Origin: Glutinoglossum americanum
Lineage: Eukaryota > Ascomycota > Geoglossomycetes > Geoglossales > Geoglossaceae
DNA length: 64,000 bases
Assembly: GCA_020080175.1 (NCBI GenBank)
Contig: JAGHQL010000130.1
Span: 1-64,000, forward strand
Direction of reading: 5' to 3'
The notes beneath the pieces were generated by a model. It saw nothing but the letters and a program-made list of their open reading frames with translations. It did not search any database and was not told the DNA's origin. The position numbers were made by a program, and so were the translations under genes. Numbering within the stretch: position 1 is the stretch's first letter; each line of letters begins with the position of its first letter. Positions 21,629-33,534 of this stretch are shown here, in pieces.

Positions 21629-23017
21629 CTACGAGATAAAAACCTTCTTTACTTCCGATCCATCAAACTCCTCACTGGTCGTTGGATCCTTTACTCTACC
21701 CTCCGGCATTCCGACTTTCGCGCTCATCTGCAACAGCCTCTCCCTCCCGTATATCCTTCCATTCGGCAGTAGCACTGGGTCGTTCTCCACATAGCTCTTT
21801 GTATGGTGCGCATAGGGTACGTTCCGGGCCAATTCATTGAGTTCTGTGGAGCAGATGGGGCAGACGGAAGTGGTGGAAGAATTAGCGTTAGAGCTGCTGC
21901 TAGCATATGAGGAGTGACAGGACGGTGTTTTCAAGGCGGACAATCCAGCCGAGAGGGCAATATGCAGAAGCGGTCGAGAAGGAAGGGATAACAGATTGTG
22001 GTGGGTTTGGACAAATGTTCGAGCTAGATGCTCCCACCGAGATTGAGAATAAAGCGTCTGTAACCGTTAAATTAGACCTATATTCCCCAACAGTTGGTGT
22101 TACTTACTCGGTATGGTTCTGTGAGAGTGCTCGGGGAAAAGGCTAGTAAGCCTGCCGCTTTGCGGATTTCACTAAACTGTGTATCCTTGTGCGGAGCCAG
22201 GAATTTCTTCGCATGTTGCGTTGCCTCTTGTAGTTTCTGAAGTTGGCGAGTTCGGACAAGTTCGATGTACTGCTGCAGCCGCAATTCGAACTCGAGATTG
22301 CTCTTTATAAATATGTTAGTACTTAGCCCCGCGAAGGGCCTCCACCTCGGGTTTTTACATTATTTTTTCTCAAACTTTGCTTGTTTTCTTGACACCATGC
22401 CAAACACTCCTGTGTACTTCCCTTCCGTAGACTCTCCTGGATCTTGTGACACTGTACAAAAACTTCAATATCCACAAGGTCCTCAATGCCACGGTCCCTC
22501 GCCAGCTCTCTCGCGCTGGCGCTATAGCCGTTCCTCAGCAGGTAATCAACAAGTAATCTGTTTAGTCGTATCCTGGACCACTCGTCATATTTAACATCCA
22601 CCAAACTAGGGATCTCATAGAGGTCTTGAAGGTGCTGTATGCGTTTGCGGGACTGCTCGTGGATGCTCTTCTCTTCCTCATGCAGTGACTCTAGTTTACG
22701 CTTCAGCCCTTGCATCCGCGTGATCATAGTGTCGAGTGAGGCGAGGGTTTGCGGCGGGGTCGCTTCATCTGCGAGGGCAGAGTTGGCGGTCGTACGGAGA
22801 GAGGCAAGCACAGCCTCTCTCTCCCGTTCGACATGCCGCTGTGAAGCTTTGAAGTTCTTGCGGAGGAGTTCATGTGGGAGCCGGAGCAGAGGTTGGTCCT
22901 AAAATTCAGAGGGGTTAATCCATAATCAGGTCGAAAGCAACAGGAGCATGGCAAGCGGTATCTAACCAGTAGCAGGTGGCTCTCTGCGTTGAGCTTTGTT
23001 GTTGTGGATTCAGACAT
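21629..23017 (-). CDS. GID9: GID/CTLH E3 ligase subunit Gid9 (Fyv10)
   Basis: Four exons: 23017-22967, 22898-22359, 22302-22108, 22057-21629 (1215 nt, 404 aa). A RING-like subunit of the GID E3 complex that degrades gluconeogenic enzymes when glucose returns. The start MSESTTTKLNAESHLLL|DQPLLRLPHELLRKNFK fits the family. LisH is at about residues 140-172 (RLLVDYLLRNGYSASARELA), then CTLH (VDIEVFVQCHKIQESLRKGS) and CRA (LRLQQYIELVRTRQLQKLQE; RPLLHIALSAGLSALKTPSC). The C-terminal degenerate RING (CPICSTELNELARNVPYAHH, then a segment with YVENDPVLLPNGRIYG) is complete. An ORF-only view breaks this gene into unrelated pieces because the introns carry in-frame stops. Confidence 0.94.
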
Positions 23018-23416
23018 GTCCCGACAAGTAACCGCCAAAAAGCTGCGAGAAAACTGAATATAACACAGAGTATAAGTAACGGGTATACAGGTGTATGTGC
23101 AAATAACTGCCTTGAGCTACGAAATCGGAAGACTTGAGAAGAACACTAGCGACGTCAGTGGTTTGTGGTTGGTCAACCAGTTGGCGAGCCCAAAGACTCC
23201 ATTATCACTGACAGAATAAATTTGGCATTTAATTACAAAAGGATGCCCTATTCCAGATCTCCAGTGTCACTTTCAAATTATGCTTCCGTCCTCGAACTCC
23301 TTTTTTTTCTTGATCATTATGGTACAAGATAACAACCACCAACGCTACGTTCACAGGTATAGGCCATATGTCCAAGCAAGGAAATGTTGGTATAGTATGG
23401 TTGAACTGCCAACGGC
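23018..23416. other. Intergenic between GID9 and CBF5
   Basis: About 400 bp holding the GID9 promoter and the CBF5 3' region on the same strand. I see no RNA gene or repeat. Confidence 0.6.
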
Positions 23417-25093
23417 TCACCCACTCTCTCCGCCGCCTTCCGCCTTTAAGGGCTTTCTCTTCTCCTTCTTTTCTTTCTTTTCCTTTTTATCCTTTTTCTT
23501 TTGTTTCTTCTCCACCTTAGCCTCCTCTGTCTCACCCGCATGCTTCCTCTTCTTGGATTCCCCGTTTTCCTTGGGCGTGTCGTTATGAGCAACCGGTGGG
23601 GCAGATAGCGTGTCAGTTTGCGGGGTCGACTCTACTACAGCGTTCGCAACCTGCACATCCATAGGGGCATGAAAGTCTTTGTAGTCTTGCTGCCATTTAG
23701 CAGGCGTGGCTTCGTTGGTTCTACCATATTTCTGCTCCTTGTCAGCAACATGACGAGGCAGTGACCACAAAATGAATTGCATACGTCAAGCTTTCCATCT
23801 GCCTTCATCTTCTTCTTCTCCAAAGCAACTGGTCCAAGACCCCATCTTCGAGGGTATAGATCTCGCTCCATAATACACCGTTTAACTTTTGCGACGACGC
23901 CATGATCGCATGTGGAGAGCTCAACCGTGGACATTTGAGCTATTCCCAATGCGATCGCTTCACCCTTAGTAGTCATCAATACAACCTCCTCGTGGATCTC
24001 GATGCCAGCCTCTGTGAGAGCAGAATCGAAAATGAGTTGAAGCCACTCAGAAGGTATTGCTCAAGGGGCCCTCACCATATCTAAGTAACCCAGGAATCAT
24101 CAACTTGGCTCCATAGCAAACCGCATTGACTGCGCTGTCTTTCACAACAATCCTCTTATATGTTGTCAACAAGCTCTCCAATGGCCGGATCACCCTGCGC
24201 AAGTATGCCTCGTCCCTTGTATTGTCATGCACCCACTGAGCATCTAGTACATCGTGTAGTGTAACGATGCTATCGTCTTCGCTCATGGCTCCGCTCCGTA
24301 CCCTTCTCAGTTCTTGCATGTGGGCTCCTACCCCAAGGAGCAGCCCGAGATGTACACATAATGTCCGAATATACGTTCCAGCCTCACAGCTAACCCAGAA
24401 GACGGCCAAATGTCTATCATTGTCAAACTCGTAGAGTTTGCTCTCATGAATAGTCCGGATTCGGAGCTGTCTCTTGACAGCGGAGATGAGAGGTGGTCGC
24501 TGGAACAGAGCCCCAGTGAGAGTCTCAAGAGCACGGGCAAATTGAGCCTCACCGCCAGGAATCTTATCGTGAAGACGGATGACACAGACATATTCCTTCC
24601 CTGCGCCCTGCTGCGACTTGACTAGGCGGGTCGCGCGATCGCAACACACAATTAAGCATCCTGTGACCTTAGGATCTAGGGTTCCGCTGTGACCAGTCTT
24701 CTCGATTCTGCGGTTCACGTCAGATATTCGCATTTGAAGATAAGAAAGTCTCAGTATACCTAAGAATCCTCTTTACCCAAGCAACTACCTCATGACTAGA
24801 GGGATTAGAGGGCTTGTCGAGGTTGATTACTCCAGAACTAATGTAGGATTTAAGGTCGCGTTTCAGCGGCGTGCAGCCCGCTGGAATAGGAGTAAAATGG
24901 CCGGTTCGAACAAGTACTGACAAAGCAGCCACCGCGTTAGTAGGAATACATGGGTTGTGGAGCAGACTGATGGTGGCATACATCTCTCGTAGTTCTTCAA
25001 AAGCAATGGCCAACTGCTTGTATCCACCGCCGGCGTAACAGCTTGAGGCTTGATAGAGTAATCCTGCTCATCCTTGATGCCTGCCAAAGCCAT
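23417..25093 (-). CDS. CBF5: H/ACA snoRNP pseudouridine synthase Cbf5 (dyskerin)
   Basis: Five exons: 25093-24982, 24916-24760, 24707-24076, 24011-23785, 23731-23417 (1443 nt, 480 aa). Catalytic subunit of box H/ACA snoRNPs, converting uridine to pseudouridine in rRNA. The N-terminal dyskerin-like part has [21 protein letters not shown] and [20 protein letters not shown]. The TruB catalytic motif is [16 protein letters not shown] with the catalytic aspartate at D101. The PUA domain spans [20 protein letters not shown] through [20 protein letters not shown] and [14 protein letters not shown]. The C-terminus is a KKE/KEK-rich tail of about 40 residues, as in yeast. The exon 3-4 junction restores [14 protein letters not shown]. 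Each junction agrees in phase and with yeast Cbf5 as remembered. Confidence 0.96.
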
Positions 25094-28000
25094 GGTCACG
25101 GCTCGTCTAGCTTTCCCAAACCTGAAGGCGTTCCTTCCCAATTGGCGGAAATGTGACTAGGTGAAATATCTGTCGAAGTGGAAGGTATTGTGGGATCGAT
25201 TAGCTATAAAAGCACGTGACTTGGCGGGAAAAGGAAATATGCAACCAAAAAGTGCCGCTAACCGGTTTCGGTTCAAACATCCACTTGATATTGGTGGCAT
25301 GTTGAACACCCATTGGATATATGCGTGTGCGTTATATAATATAAGGTGAATATTTGAAGCTATTCGCAATACCCACTGCTGGCTGCTATGCGCAGGTAAT
25401 TCGAACTCAAATTGGGCCTCTAGGGCCCACGACCCCAGCTTGTTCCTTGCTCTTTTCAATACTAACTCTTTTATAGCCTCTCCCTGCCCTCTTTGCGGCG
25501 ATGAGAGCACCCTTTATCTCCTTCGCAGCCTTCCTTCGCGGCCTTCCCCGCTAACTCCTTCCTCGGCTTCTACCCCCGCCTTAGCCGTTCTAGCCGCCTT
25601 CTCCCCAGCCTTCCTGGACTCCTCGCGATGCTGGCCGCCGCTTCCTCCCTGCCCCCCCCAGCAGCTGCCTTCACGACAGTCTTCTTCTCCTTCGTGGCTC
25701 TTCTTGATGCCTGCTTCTCCCTCTTAGCTGCCACCTCGGCCTCCTAGACTTGGCAGTCACTGTCCCCACTTCGACCTTCTTTCTGGCCCGAAACCCATTG
25801 AGCCACCAAGAGGAGAGGGATACAACATTTGAGAGGCCCTAGGATCGAGCTGAGGGAACACGGGAGGGATTAAATGGTGCCTCGAGCTAGCCATAGATCA
25901 AAAACGTTCTAGTGATATCGCTCGGGCTCTAGTGAAAACTACCGGCCACTACTACTAGATACTAGCCGCATCCTTATTGAAGATAAAGACGCGATCTTTT
26001 CTAACCGCCCTCGGAGGACTACTTCCAACAGCAACAGCTCATAGTTGGCTGCGTCCACATAGATGGACTTGAAAGGAGCCTGAGAGGCTATTCGAATAGC
26101 GTAGGGAGTGAGGGCGGTATCACCCGCAGATACCTAGCTCTAATATCCTAGGTAAATCCTTAAGGAACTAGCCTTAGGATCCCCATGTGCATTCACGCTA
26201 GTTTTCGCCGATGGTAAAGGTGCATCTTTGCCCGCGCACAACGACCTGCAACGCTGGAAATAATAAAACATTCGAAATTTTTTTTTTCTCCGATAGAAAG
26301 CGAAATCAACAGCATGCCGTAAATTTTTATATGTTATGTGCTATTGAAAACGACTTTGGAGGATCTTGTTGTACGACCAAAAGCGCTTCCCTCTGTATAT
26401 GCAATACCTAGTAGAAATATCGTTTTTTAGGGCTTCCTATTGGTTGGATTCGATAGCTACGCTTAAGGCCAATTAATTCCATTAGTTGATCCCAGCAGCG
26501 TCAATCTAGCTAGATAATTCCTAGGTATAAAATATAAGCTTCAATCAAAAGAATGCATATGGCTTGGCCAGCTATGTAGTGCTTGCGTGTAACATATGAA
26601 GCCAGTTAAAGCATTAGCGGGCCAATGGCGGTGTAGGCAATACCATAACGTTGAGGTCTTGTCCACGCCGAGAGTGCGGGGTTGGGCCGAGGAAGGTCTT
26701 TATTTTGGTTGTTGGGGCAATTTAAGCATCTCTCAGAAAACTGTTCGTCTATTACGGAACCATGAGCATAGGGAAATAACTTCCAATCATATGAGGCTCA
26801 TTAGTCAACCTCCAGCCAAAATTTGGCCGGGGCTGGAATTGCGCTGTGTGGGGAGACAAGGACATAGCGGGAATACCGCGGTCTGCGGCGAATATATGCG
26901 GATAGATGGAAGCTTTCATAGCGAGAAGTTAGTTGTTCATCTAGAAACTTAAGCCGATACTCGGTGGCCCGAGATCTCTATAACATACCGAAGGTGCTTC
27001 GCTTCTTAAGCAAAAGCTAGTTTGGTGGTCATTGTCTCATTTATGACTAAAGAGTTCTTTCCGTTAGCATCGGTTATGATTGGTCCAGGCAAGAGCGTGG
27101 CGGGCAAGAGCGTGGCGGGCCACAGACCCTATACAGGCATCAGCAATATCTAGACTCGCAATCTTGGGCTTTCTTTGTGATACCTAAGATCCTGTCCCGT
27201 CGAGCCCCTGATTCATATTCACCCCGCAACATCGTTGTCAATGGAGTTCACATGAGAGCCAAAGCAGACGCCTATTAATATCAGAGCCGGTAAGTAATTT
27301 TTTGTTAGGCGGGTGTATGGTAGAATACTAGAGGTGTTTGAGTTATCCCACCTGTCTATCTGATGCAGATGATTCCGTCACGCCCCTAAGCCAACTTAAG
27401 TCAGACGTTACCGCTTTGTTGGGTAAAGAAACGATAGGCAGTCTAGTTTAGCCACTTAGAGACATGCTACAGAATGACTGCAACTTAGCATCCAGCGTCA
27501 CAAAGTCCTACCGTTCAGTGTTCTCCGAGGACGGGACGACCCGGGAGGCTATTCGCGACTCCTGAGTGTGTCAAGCACCGATTCAACAGGATTGGAGGAC
27601 CCTACTTAAGAATTTTAGCACGTGAGTTACTATACACACTAACTGTTTCGACGCGAGAACTCGATCACACCGGGGCGTCCGGGGATTAAATGGCTCAGCA
27701 CCAACCTCAGAACACGTTGCTGCAGTACCCTCCAGAACGCCGCGTCAATGGCCATGGCAACTAACATGAAGTGAATATTTTCTAGATAAGGGCATATGGC
27801 GAACATATGAGCAAGGTCAAGAGGGTAGAATTACCTACGAAAGTCGATACTGGACGGATTGAAACCAGGCGGGTGGGGTGTGGGCCATATACCCAACAAC
27901 CGGCCGGGTATGTTGTCTGTTAGCTTCCCAGGGAGTATTAATTTGACATCTAGCTGAAACATTATCCAAGGGGTTGTTGGGAACGCACCCTATATTCTAG

Positions 28001-28530
28001 TTTGACTGATGGGTGCGGTTTCTTTTTAACCACCTATCTTGGAGGCATGCAGGACTGGCGAGGACTGGAATTGGGCGAGGGTAGTAAAACAAAGTAGGTA
28101 ATGACCGATTAACCGACATCAAGCGGCTGGATTGAAGCTTCAACATTCTATCATGGTGACTCTTAGTTGGTGGTGACTTGGGTGGAAATTTTAGCCTTGA
28201 TTTCAGCATTCATGCAACCACACCTGTCATACTGCATCCTCGCCATGACCCTTCCTCTCACGATCATGTAGGGAAGCTGACAGCAGCCTGGCTCCATCGA
28301 AGCCTATGAGGGGGACGGGGCCCCCACTCCATTCTGCTTGTCCCTGCGTCTTCCGCGGTAAGGGGCTGGGTTGTTTTCTTATTTTCATCTGCAACAGCAA
28401 ACCTGTTCCGCATAAAAATGTAGAGCTAGGAATTGTTTCTGTTGTTTATTTAGGGGCATGTTGGCCCCGCTCCTCCACCAACGACACAAGACCTAGAAGA
28501 ACAGTCAGACACATATCGCTCTAGACGAAG
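25094..28530. other. Gene-poor 3.4 kb
   Basis: No gene is supported. The segment 25440-25760 is GC-rich and reads on the minus strand as Lys/Ala/Arg/Glu-rich low-complexity peptide in shifting frames, so it may be a decayed coding tail. The remainder is AT-rich with only short unrecognised frames (for example 26596-26952 +). A perfect 15-bp tandem duplication lies at 27090-27119. No transposase or reverse transcriptase motif was seen. Confidence 0.5.
27090..27119. repeat. Perfect 15-bp tandem duplication
   Basis: The unit CAAGAGCGTGGCGGG occurs twice head to tail in gene-poor DNA. Confidence 0.9.
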
Positions 28531-31215
28531 ATGCGCTGCAAACGGTCCTCCAAAGGGGAGTCAAAGGGGTGTGGTGGGGACTTCGATAAGGGGTGTCATT
28601 GCGAAGGGGGTGGGAGTAGAGGTAATGAGCATCGTTACCACGAAGGCGAAGCAGAGGAAGAATACAGTTGTGGCTGTTGCAAACATGCGGGTTGCCACAC
28701 TGTTGAAGATAACACCGCCGCCAACATCTCTATCTCTTCCGACCCGGAAAAATACATCGCAGGCCATGAACACGTCATCCTCAGAGTTCAAGGCCCCACC
28801 CGTTCCGGCTGCGAAAGCCAACTCTCCCGCAGCCTCAGCTCCCTCCCCTACATCCACAACATCACCACCAGCCTCGTACTCTCCCTCATCGAATTCGACC
28901 TCGATCTTTCCGCCAACTCCGTCGAAGGCGTCATCTGTACCATCAAGAGGATGACCGGGTTTGAATGTGAGAGGGTGTCGGCAGTGGCGGCGGCCCCGGA
29001 GGGGAGAGGGGGGGTCCAGGAGGTGGAAGTTATAGTGGCGAGTGGGGCAGAGACGTTTGTTGGGGTTGCGGAGGTGATGGTAGGGGTCAGGGAAGCGTTT
29101 GTAGTTGATAAGCAGACCGTTCGGATTCATTACGATCCAGCTGTTCTCGGCGCGAGGGATCTCCTAAACAGCTTCTCGGATTTTCCAGTGACAATTGCTC
29201 CCCCACGGCCTCCGCCTAGTCTCGCTGACGGTAGAAGACACCTCCGGAGGACCGCATGGATGACCGTGGTATCAGCATGTCTTACCATCCCGGTGTTGGT
29301 GATGGCCTGGGCCCCGCTCCGCGGCAACCGGTTAGGATATGACTCCGCTTCCCTCGCACTGGCGACGCTGGTGCAGTTCGTCGTGGCGGGGCCCTTCTAC
29401 GTCAGGTCGATCAAGAGTCTCATCTTCGCGCATGTCATCGAGATGGACTTGTTGATCGTCATCAGCACGTCTGCGGCTTATGTGTTCTCTGTCGTCTCGT
29501 TTGCACTCCAGGTCCGAGGCCATCCGCTCCCAACAGGCCAGTTTTTTGAGGCGAGCACGCTCCTTGTGACACTCATCATGGTCGGAGATCTCGTGAGCGA
29601 GTCCGCCCGACAGTGGGCTGTCGAATCTATCTCGATCGAGTCCCTGCAGGCTATGTCTGCAATCCTTGTCTTGCCAAATGGCAAGGGCGAACAAGAAATA
29701 GATGCGCGTCTCTTGCAGTATGGGGATACCTTCAAGGTAGTGCCTGACTCGCGCGTGGTGACGGACGGAGAAGTCCTCTCGGGCGCCACGGAGATCGATG
29801 AATCGATGGTGACTGGGGAAGCTCGACTGGTTGAGAAAAGTCCTGGTTGCACTGTCATTGCCGGATCGGTGAATGGTGCAGGTACACTGCTGGTCCGCCT
29901 GACCCGTCTGCCTGGGGAAAACACAATCAACGAGATTGCCAATATGGTCGGCGAAGCCAAGTCTTCAAAGCCTAAGATTCAAGAGATCGCCGACCACATC
30001 GCCGGCTACTTCGTCCCCGTCATCCTCACCATCACCTTCCTCACATTCACCATCTGGATCATCATAGGCCGGCTCGTCCGGCGAGTCACCATTAGCTCCG
30101 CAGTCATAACCGCAATCACTTACGCGATCCCCGTCCTCGTCGTCTCTTGCCCCTGTGCAATCGGCCTTGCAGTGCCTATGGTGGTCATGTTTGCCGGCGG
30201 CATAGCAGCGGAACGTGGCGTCATTTTCAAGTCTGCGCACGTCATCGAGACCGCGCGGAAGGTGTCCCATGTCATATTCGATAAGACGGGAACACTTACA
30301 CAGGGGAAACTCACGGTCGTGGCGGAGATTTACATTGCGGACTCGCGGGAATTGAGCGCTTCTCTGGCCTTCGGTATCACGGTGGATATCAAACATCCGG
30401 TTTCATACGCGGTGGCTAAACATCTCAAAACCCAGGGCTTTGCACCAGCCCCCGTGGAATACGTCCGCTCCCTCCCCGGTAAAGGCGTCCAGGGAGTCTG
30501 GGAGGGCGAGGCCGTCCGAGGCGGTAACTCGCGCTGGTTAGGCATGCACCACCTCCCCGAAGTGACACCTCTCCTCTGCAGAGGACTCACCGTCTTCTGC
30601 CTCACGCACAACGACAAACCCCTTGCCGTCTACGGCCTTGAGGACTCCCTCCGGCCAGATGCCAAAGTCGTCGTCTCCACCCTCGCAGCCCGTGGCATCG
30701 CCGTATCGATCGTCAGTGGCGACGACAAAGCTGCTGTGGGTACCCTCGCGGCCGAGCTAGGTGTCCCAGATTATCGCGTCAGGGCTGAATGCAGCCCTAA
30801 GGATAAACAAACATATGTCAAAACCGCCTGCGGAGATGGCACAGAAACGGTTCTTTTCTGCGGCGATGGGACGAATGATGCTGTCGCTCTCGCACAAGCT
30901 ACCATCGGCGTACACGTCAACGAAGGCACAGATGTCGCGCAGTCCGCCGCAGACGCTGTTCTCATCCGCCCTTCTTTATCCGGGATCCTCATGCTCATTG
31001 ACCTCTCAGCAGCGTCCTACCGCAGATTCGTGTTCAATTTCGCCTGGTCATTCATTTACAACACTATTGCTATCTTGTTGGCTGCAGGGGCTTTTGTCCT
31101 CGCCAGGATACCACCAGCGTATGCGGGGCTAGGGGAGCTTGTGAGTGTGTTGCCGGTTGTCCTTGTGGCGGTGGTTTTCAGATGGACTGCGAGAAAATCC
31201 CTGGGCCGTTATTGA
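28531..31215 (+). CDS. P1B-type heavy-metal (Cu-like) ATPase
   Basis: Intronless, 894 aa. Pumps a soft metal ion, most likely Cu(I) given the CPC motif, across a membrane using ATP. Residues 1-60 are Cys/His-rich (C14, C22, H23, C24, C47, C49, C50, C55, H56). One HMA-like fold follows at about 80-145, but its loop reads GPTRSGCE instead of GMTCxxC, so only one cysteine of the pair remains. A second HMA-like segment (about 165-215) has no CxxC. The transport core looks whole: TGE at 428-430, CPC at 540-542, phosphorylated D584 in DKTGT, HP at 622-623 and GDGTND at 778-783, with eight likely membrane helices. GDGTND replaces the more usual GDGIND. No partner gene lies nearby. Role in copper export or tolerance is inferred. 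Confidence 0.9.
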   Translation: MRCKRSSKGESKGCGGDFDKGCHCEGGGSRGNEHRYHEGEAEEEYSCGCCKHAGCHTVEDNTAANISISSDPEKYIAGHEHVILRVQGPTRSGCESQLSRSLSSLPYIHNITTSLVLSLIEFDLDLSANSVEGVICTIKRMTGFECERVSAVAAAPEGRGGVQEVEVIVASGAETFVGVAEVMVGVREAFVVDKQTVRIHYDPAVLGARDLLNSFSDFPVTIAPPRPPPSLADGRRHLRRTAWMTVVSACLTIPVLVMAWAPLRGNRLGYDSASLALATLVQFVVAGPFYVRSIKSLIFAHVIEMDLLIVISTSAAYVFSVVSFALQVRGHPLPTGQFFEASTLLVTLIMVGDLVSESARQWAVESISIESLQAMSAILVLPNGKGEQEIDARLLQYGDTFKVVPDSRVVTDGEVLSGATEIDESMVTGEARLVEKSPGCTVIAGSVNGAGTLLVRLTRLPGENTINEIANMVGEAKSSKPKIQEIADHIAGYFVPVILTITFLTFTIWIIIGRLVRRVTISSAVITAITYAIPVLVVSCPCAIGLAVPMVVMFAGGIAAERGVIFKSAHVIETARKVSHVIFDKTGTLTQGKLTVVAEIYIADSRELSASLAFGITVDIKHPVSYAVAKHLKTQGFAPAPVEYVRSLPGKGVQGVWEGEAVRGGNSRWLGMHHLPEVTPLLCRGLTVFCLTHNDKPLAVYGLEDSLRPDAKVVVSTLAARGIAVSIVSGDDKAAVGTLAAELGVPDYRVRAECSPKDKQTYVKTACGDGTETVLFCGDGTNDAVALAQATIGVHVNEGTDVAQSAADAVLIRPSLSGILMLIDLSAASYRRFVFNFAWSFIYNTIAILLAAGAFVLARIPPAYAGLGELVSVLPVVLVAVVFRWTARKSLGRY

Positions 31216-33534
31216 ATTGCATCCCAGTGCTGCGCTTGGCTAAACCTTGGTGGGGTAATGAAGACATGTCTCTCGTTGCTATTCTCTCTTGAAGAGTGGC
31301 GAGCGGGAGCAACTGTCCACATTAGGACATCCCTAGAACTGACTCTTTGGAATTCCTTTTTGGGTACCCCTTTTTATAGAACATCTTTTGTCCCTCTTTC
31401 TGGAAAACAGACCCACCAAGGGTTATATAGACAGCCACGAATATAGTTTAGTCCATTTAGTCGCCAACCCTTCCGTAGTCGCGCTCGATACGTGATACTG
31501 ACCAAAGAAATTATTCGTGATGGTTTGCGGTAAGCGACCTAGCCTAACGTATTAAACGGCTTTCCCACATATCTATAGAAGAGCCCAGCCCCGGTGGTGT
31601 ACAGTTCCACATTAAAAGGCTTTTCATGCCGAACAAGATCGCAGGGCCTTTGGTATTTCGTGTTGCGTCGCATGCACCAAGCCCGATCGAGGTAACTTAG
31701 GAGCGAAAGTTTATGAGATATTCCGATGTGTCTCCGTGCGTTGTCGGCACTCTCATACGAGCAGTCGCACGCTCTAACTGACGTTGGTACACCCCTTTGG
31801 TTGTGACTTGCGTTGGTCTATCCACGACTGTTTTCTGTCATCCCCAAGCCCTGTGGTAGACAGCTTAATTTTCAACATTGGGTTTTTGAGCTTGAGGGCT
31901 ACTATCATTTGTAATGACCGCGGAGTAATATCCTCGGGCCATTCGCACTGTGCCGTATCATGACGGGGCACATCCCGTCTCCCAACGGTGGAGCGCAGGT
32001 GGGCGCTTTCTTTTAACACTGCTACTCCCTAGAGAATTGGCTATCCTTGAGATCTGAAAACCCACACCATGGTTCTAAGGATAACGTTAGGTCCGATGTA
32101 AAAGCATGGACGACTACCTGCTTGGACTTACACGATGATGGCATGGCCACTTAGTTGGCTGTCGTCAGTCTGTTGTTCTAGCAACGCCGCCCTATGTTCG
32201 AACGGGATGAGCTGGTGGTAACTCAACTGGGGAGAAGTTGCAGCTCTCTACATGACTTAGCATTTCCTAACGTTGCTATCTGATAATATATCGGCATCTT
32301 TGGCGTTGGCCAGATGACCATCTGTAGTCCTCATGTAATAGAGGAGGGAGTCGTAATAGTCTGTAGAGCACGAGCTGCAATAGAGTGCGAGATTTACTAA
32401 TTACCAGATTCAGAAGTAACGATAATTACAAGGGATGAAGAATAGCGATGAAATAGATAGTTATAAGTACGCGGTAAAAAGCATTATTTTCGGAACCCCC
32501 GAAAGCTTTACTGTGCTGGGTCATAAGACTGATGGCCCGTAGACGGCACTACTACTGACAGTCTGGCCTTCGCACTGCGAAAACGCACACCTGGGGACAC
32601 AATTAAATCCACCAACTTTCATAGCAACAATGCCTCAAATCGTATGATATGCAACCCATATCCGGACAGTAGTCTCACTACATACATTTTTTAATTCCTC
32701 CGAGTGTTGGTTCAATTGATGTATGTTTATTTGCGAGGCTCTATAGGGACTAATACCAGAACATGCCTAGGCTTCAGTTAAGGCCTAACTAGGTTTTAGT
32801 GGAACTCATCCCATGCTCACCCATATCACTCGCAGCTCATCTAGCTCAACCGGAGCTGGAAAGGGTTCTCTGGAAGGCTGTATTTTTGAAATTATGGAGC
32901 CCGAAATGGATCCTGAAGAAGAGATTTCTGTGTCGCCCCTCTCTGAATGCTAGAAATGGGGACCCGTACGCTGTTGTCTGTCCCTTGGTGCTTTTTGCTA
33001 GTCGCTACTCTAACTTGACCAGAGCTAATAAGATGGCCAAAAAGAAAACTACGTTTCAAGACCGTCAGGTACGTGCTGCAGCTAATGCCTGCCGTCTCAT
33101 CAGTGTTTGAATTTCGCCAAAGGTTTTTCGTTGGCTTTAAGAGACACAACCGAGGTTTACCATGTAAAAGCTCATGTTATGGATATCGACGGATGGTATT
33201 ACTAACCAATGCTTGCTAGTAGATTCGCAGAACGTGACCTAATTGAGCTCCTCATCTCTATTTGGACTCTAGATGATCATATGTTTATCCATAAACGCAA
33301 TAGAGTGCAACTCACACTTGCCGTCTTAATATTTTACTTCTCCGGCGCAGGAATCGGCTGCGGTCAGGTGGGCGGGCTAACAAACCCGTCTAACTAACCA
33401 ACCGCTACCCCACCTAGAGAGTAGGACATCTAGTCGTTCAAATAGAAAACAGAACCCAAAATGAGGCACATTGCAGCCACCTGTGTGTGAGTCGACTAGC
33501 TACGGCAAAGTGAAAACAAGGGGGGAATCACAGA
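31216..33534. other. Gene-poor 2.3 kb
   Basis: Only short, unrecognised frames (31258-31446, 31774-32019 -, 32799-33110, 33209-33397). No repeat or RNA gene is evident. It includes the ATPase 3' region and the 3' region of the ankyrin-HET gene. Confidence 0.55.

Noticed and set aside
25440-25760. Possible transposase or nucleolar-protein tail (Lys/Ala/Glu-rich on the minus strand)
   Set aside because: Frames shift, no catalytic motif is visible, and low-complexity composition alone cannot support a family.
29478-30396. Long minus-strand frames (up to 160 codons)
   Set aside because: They are antisense to the metal ATPase, whose plus frame carries every catalytic motif. GC-rich coding DNA often leaves the antisense open.
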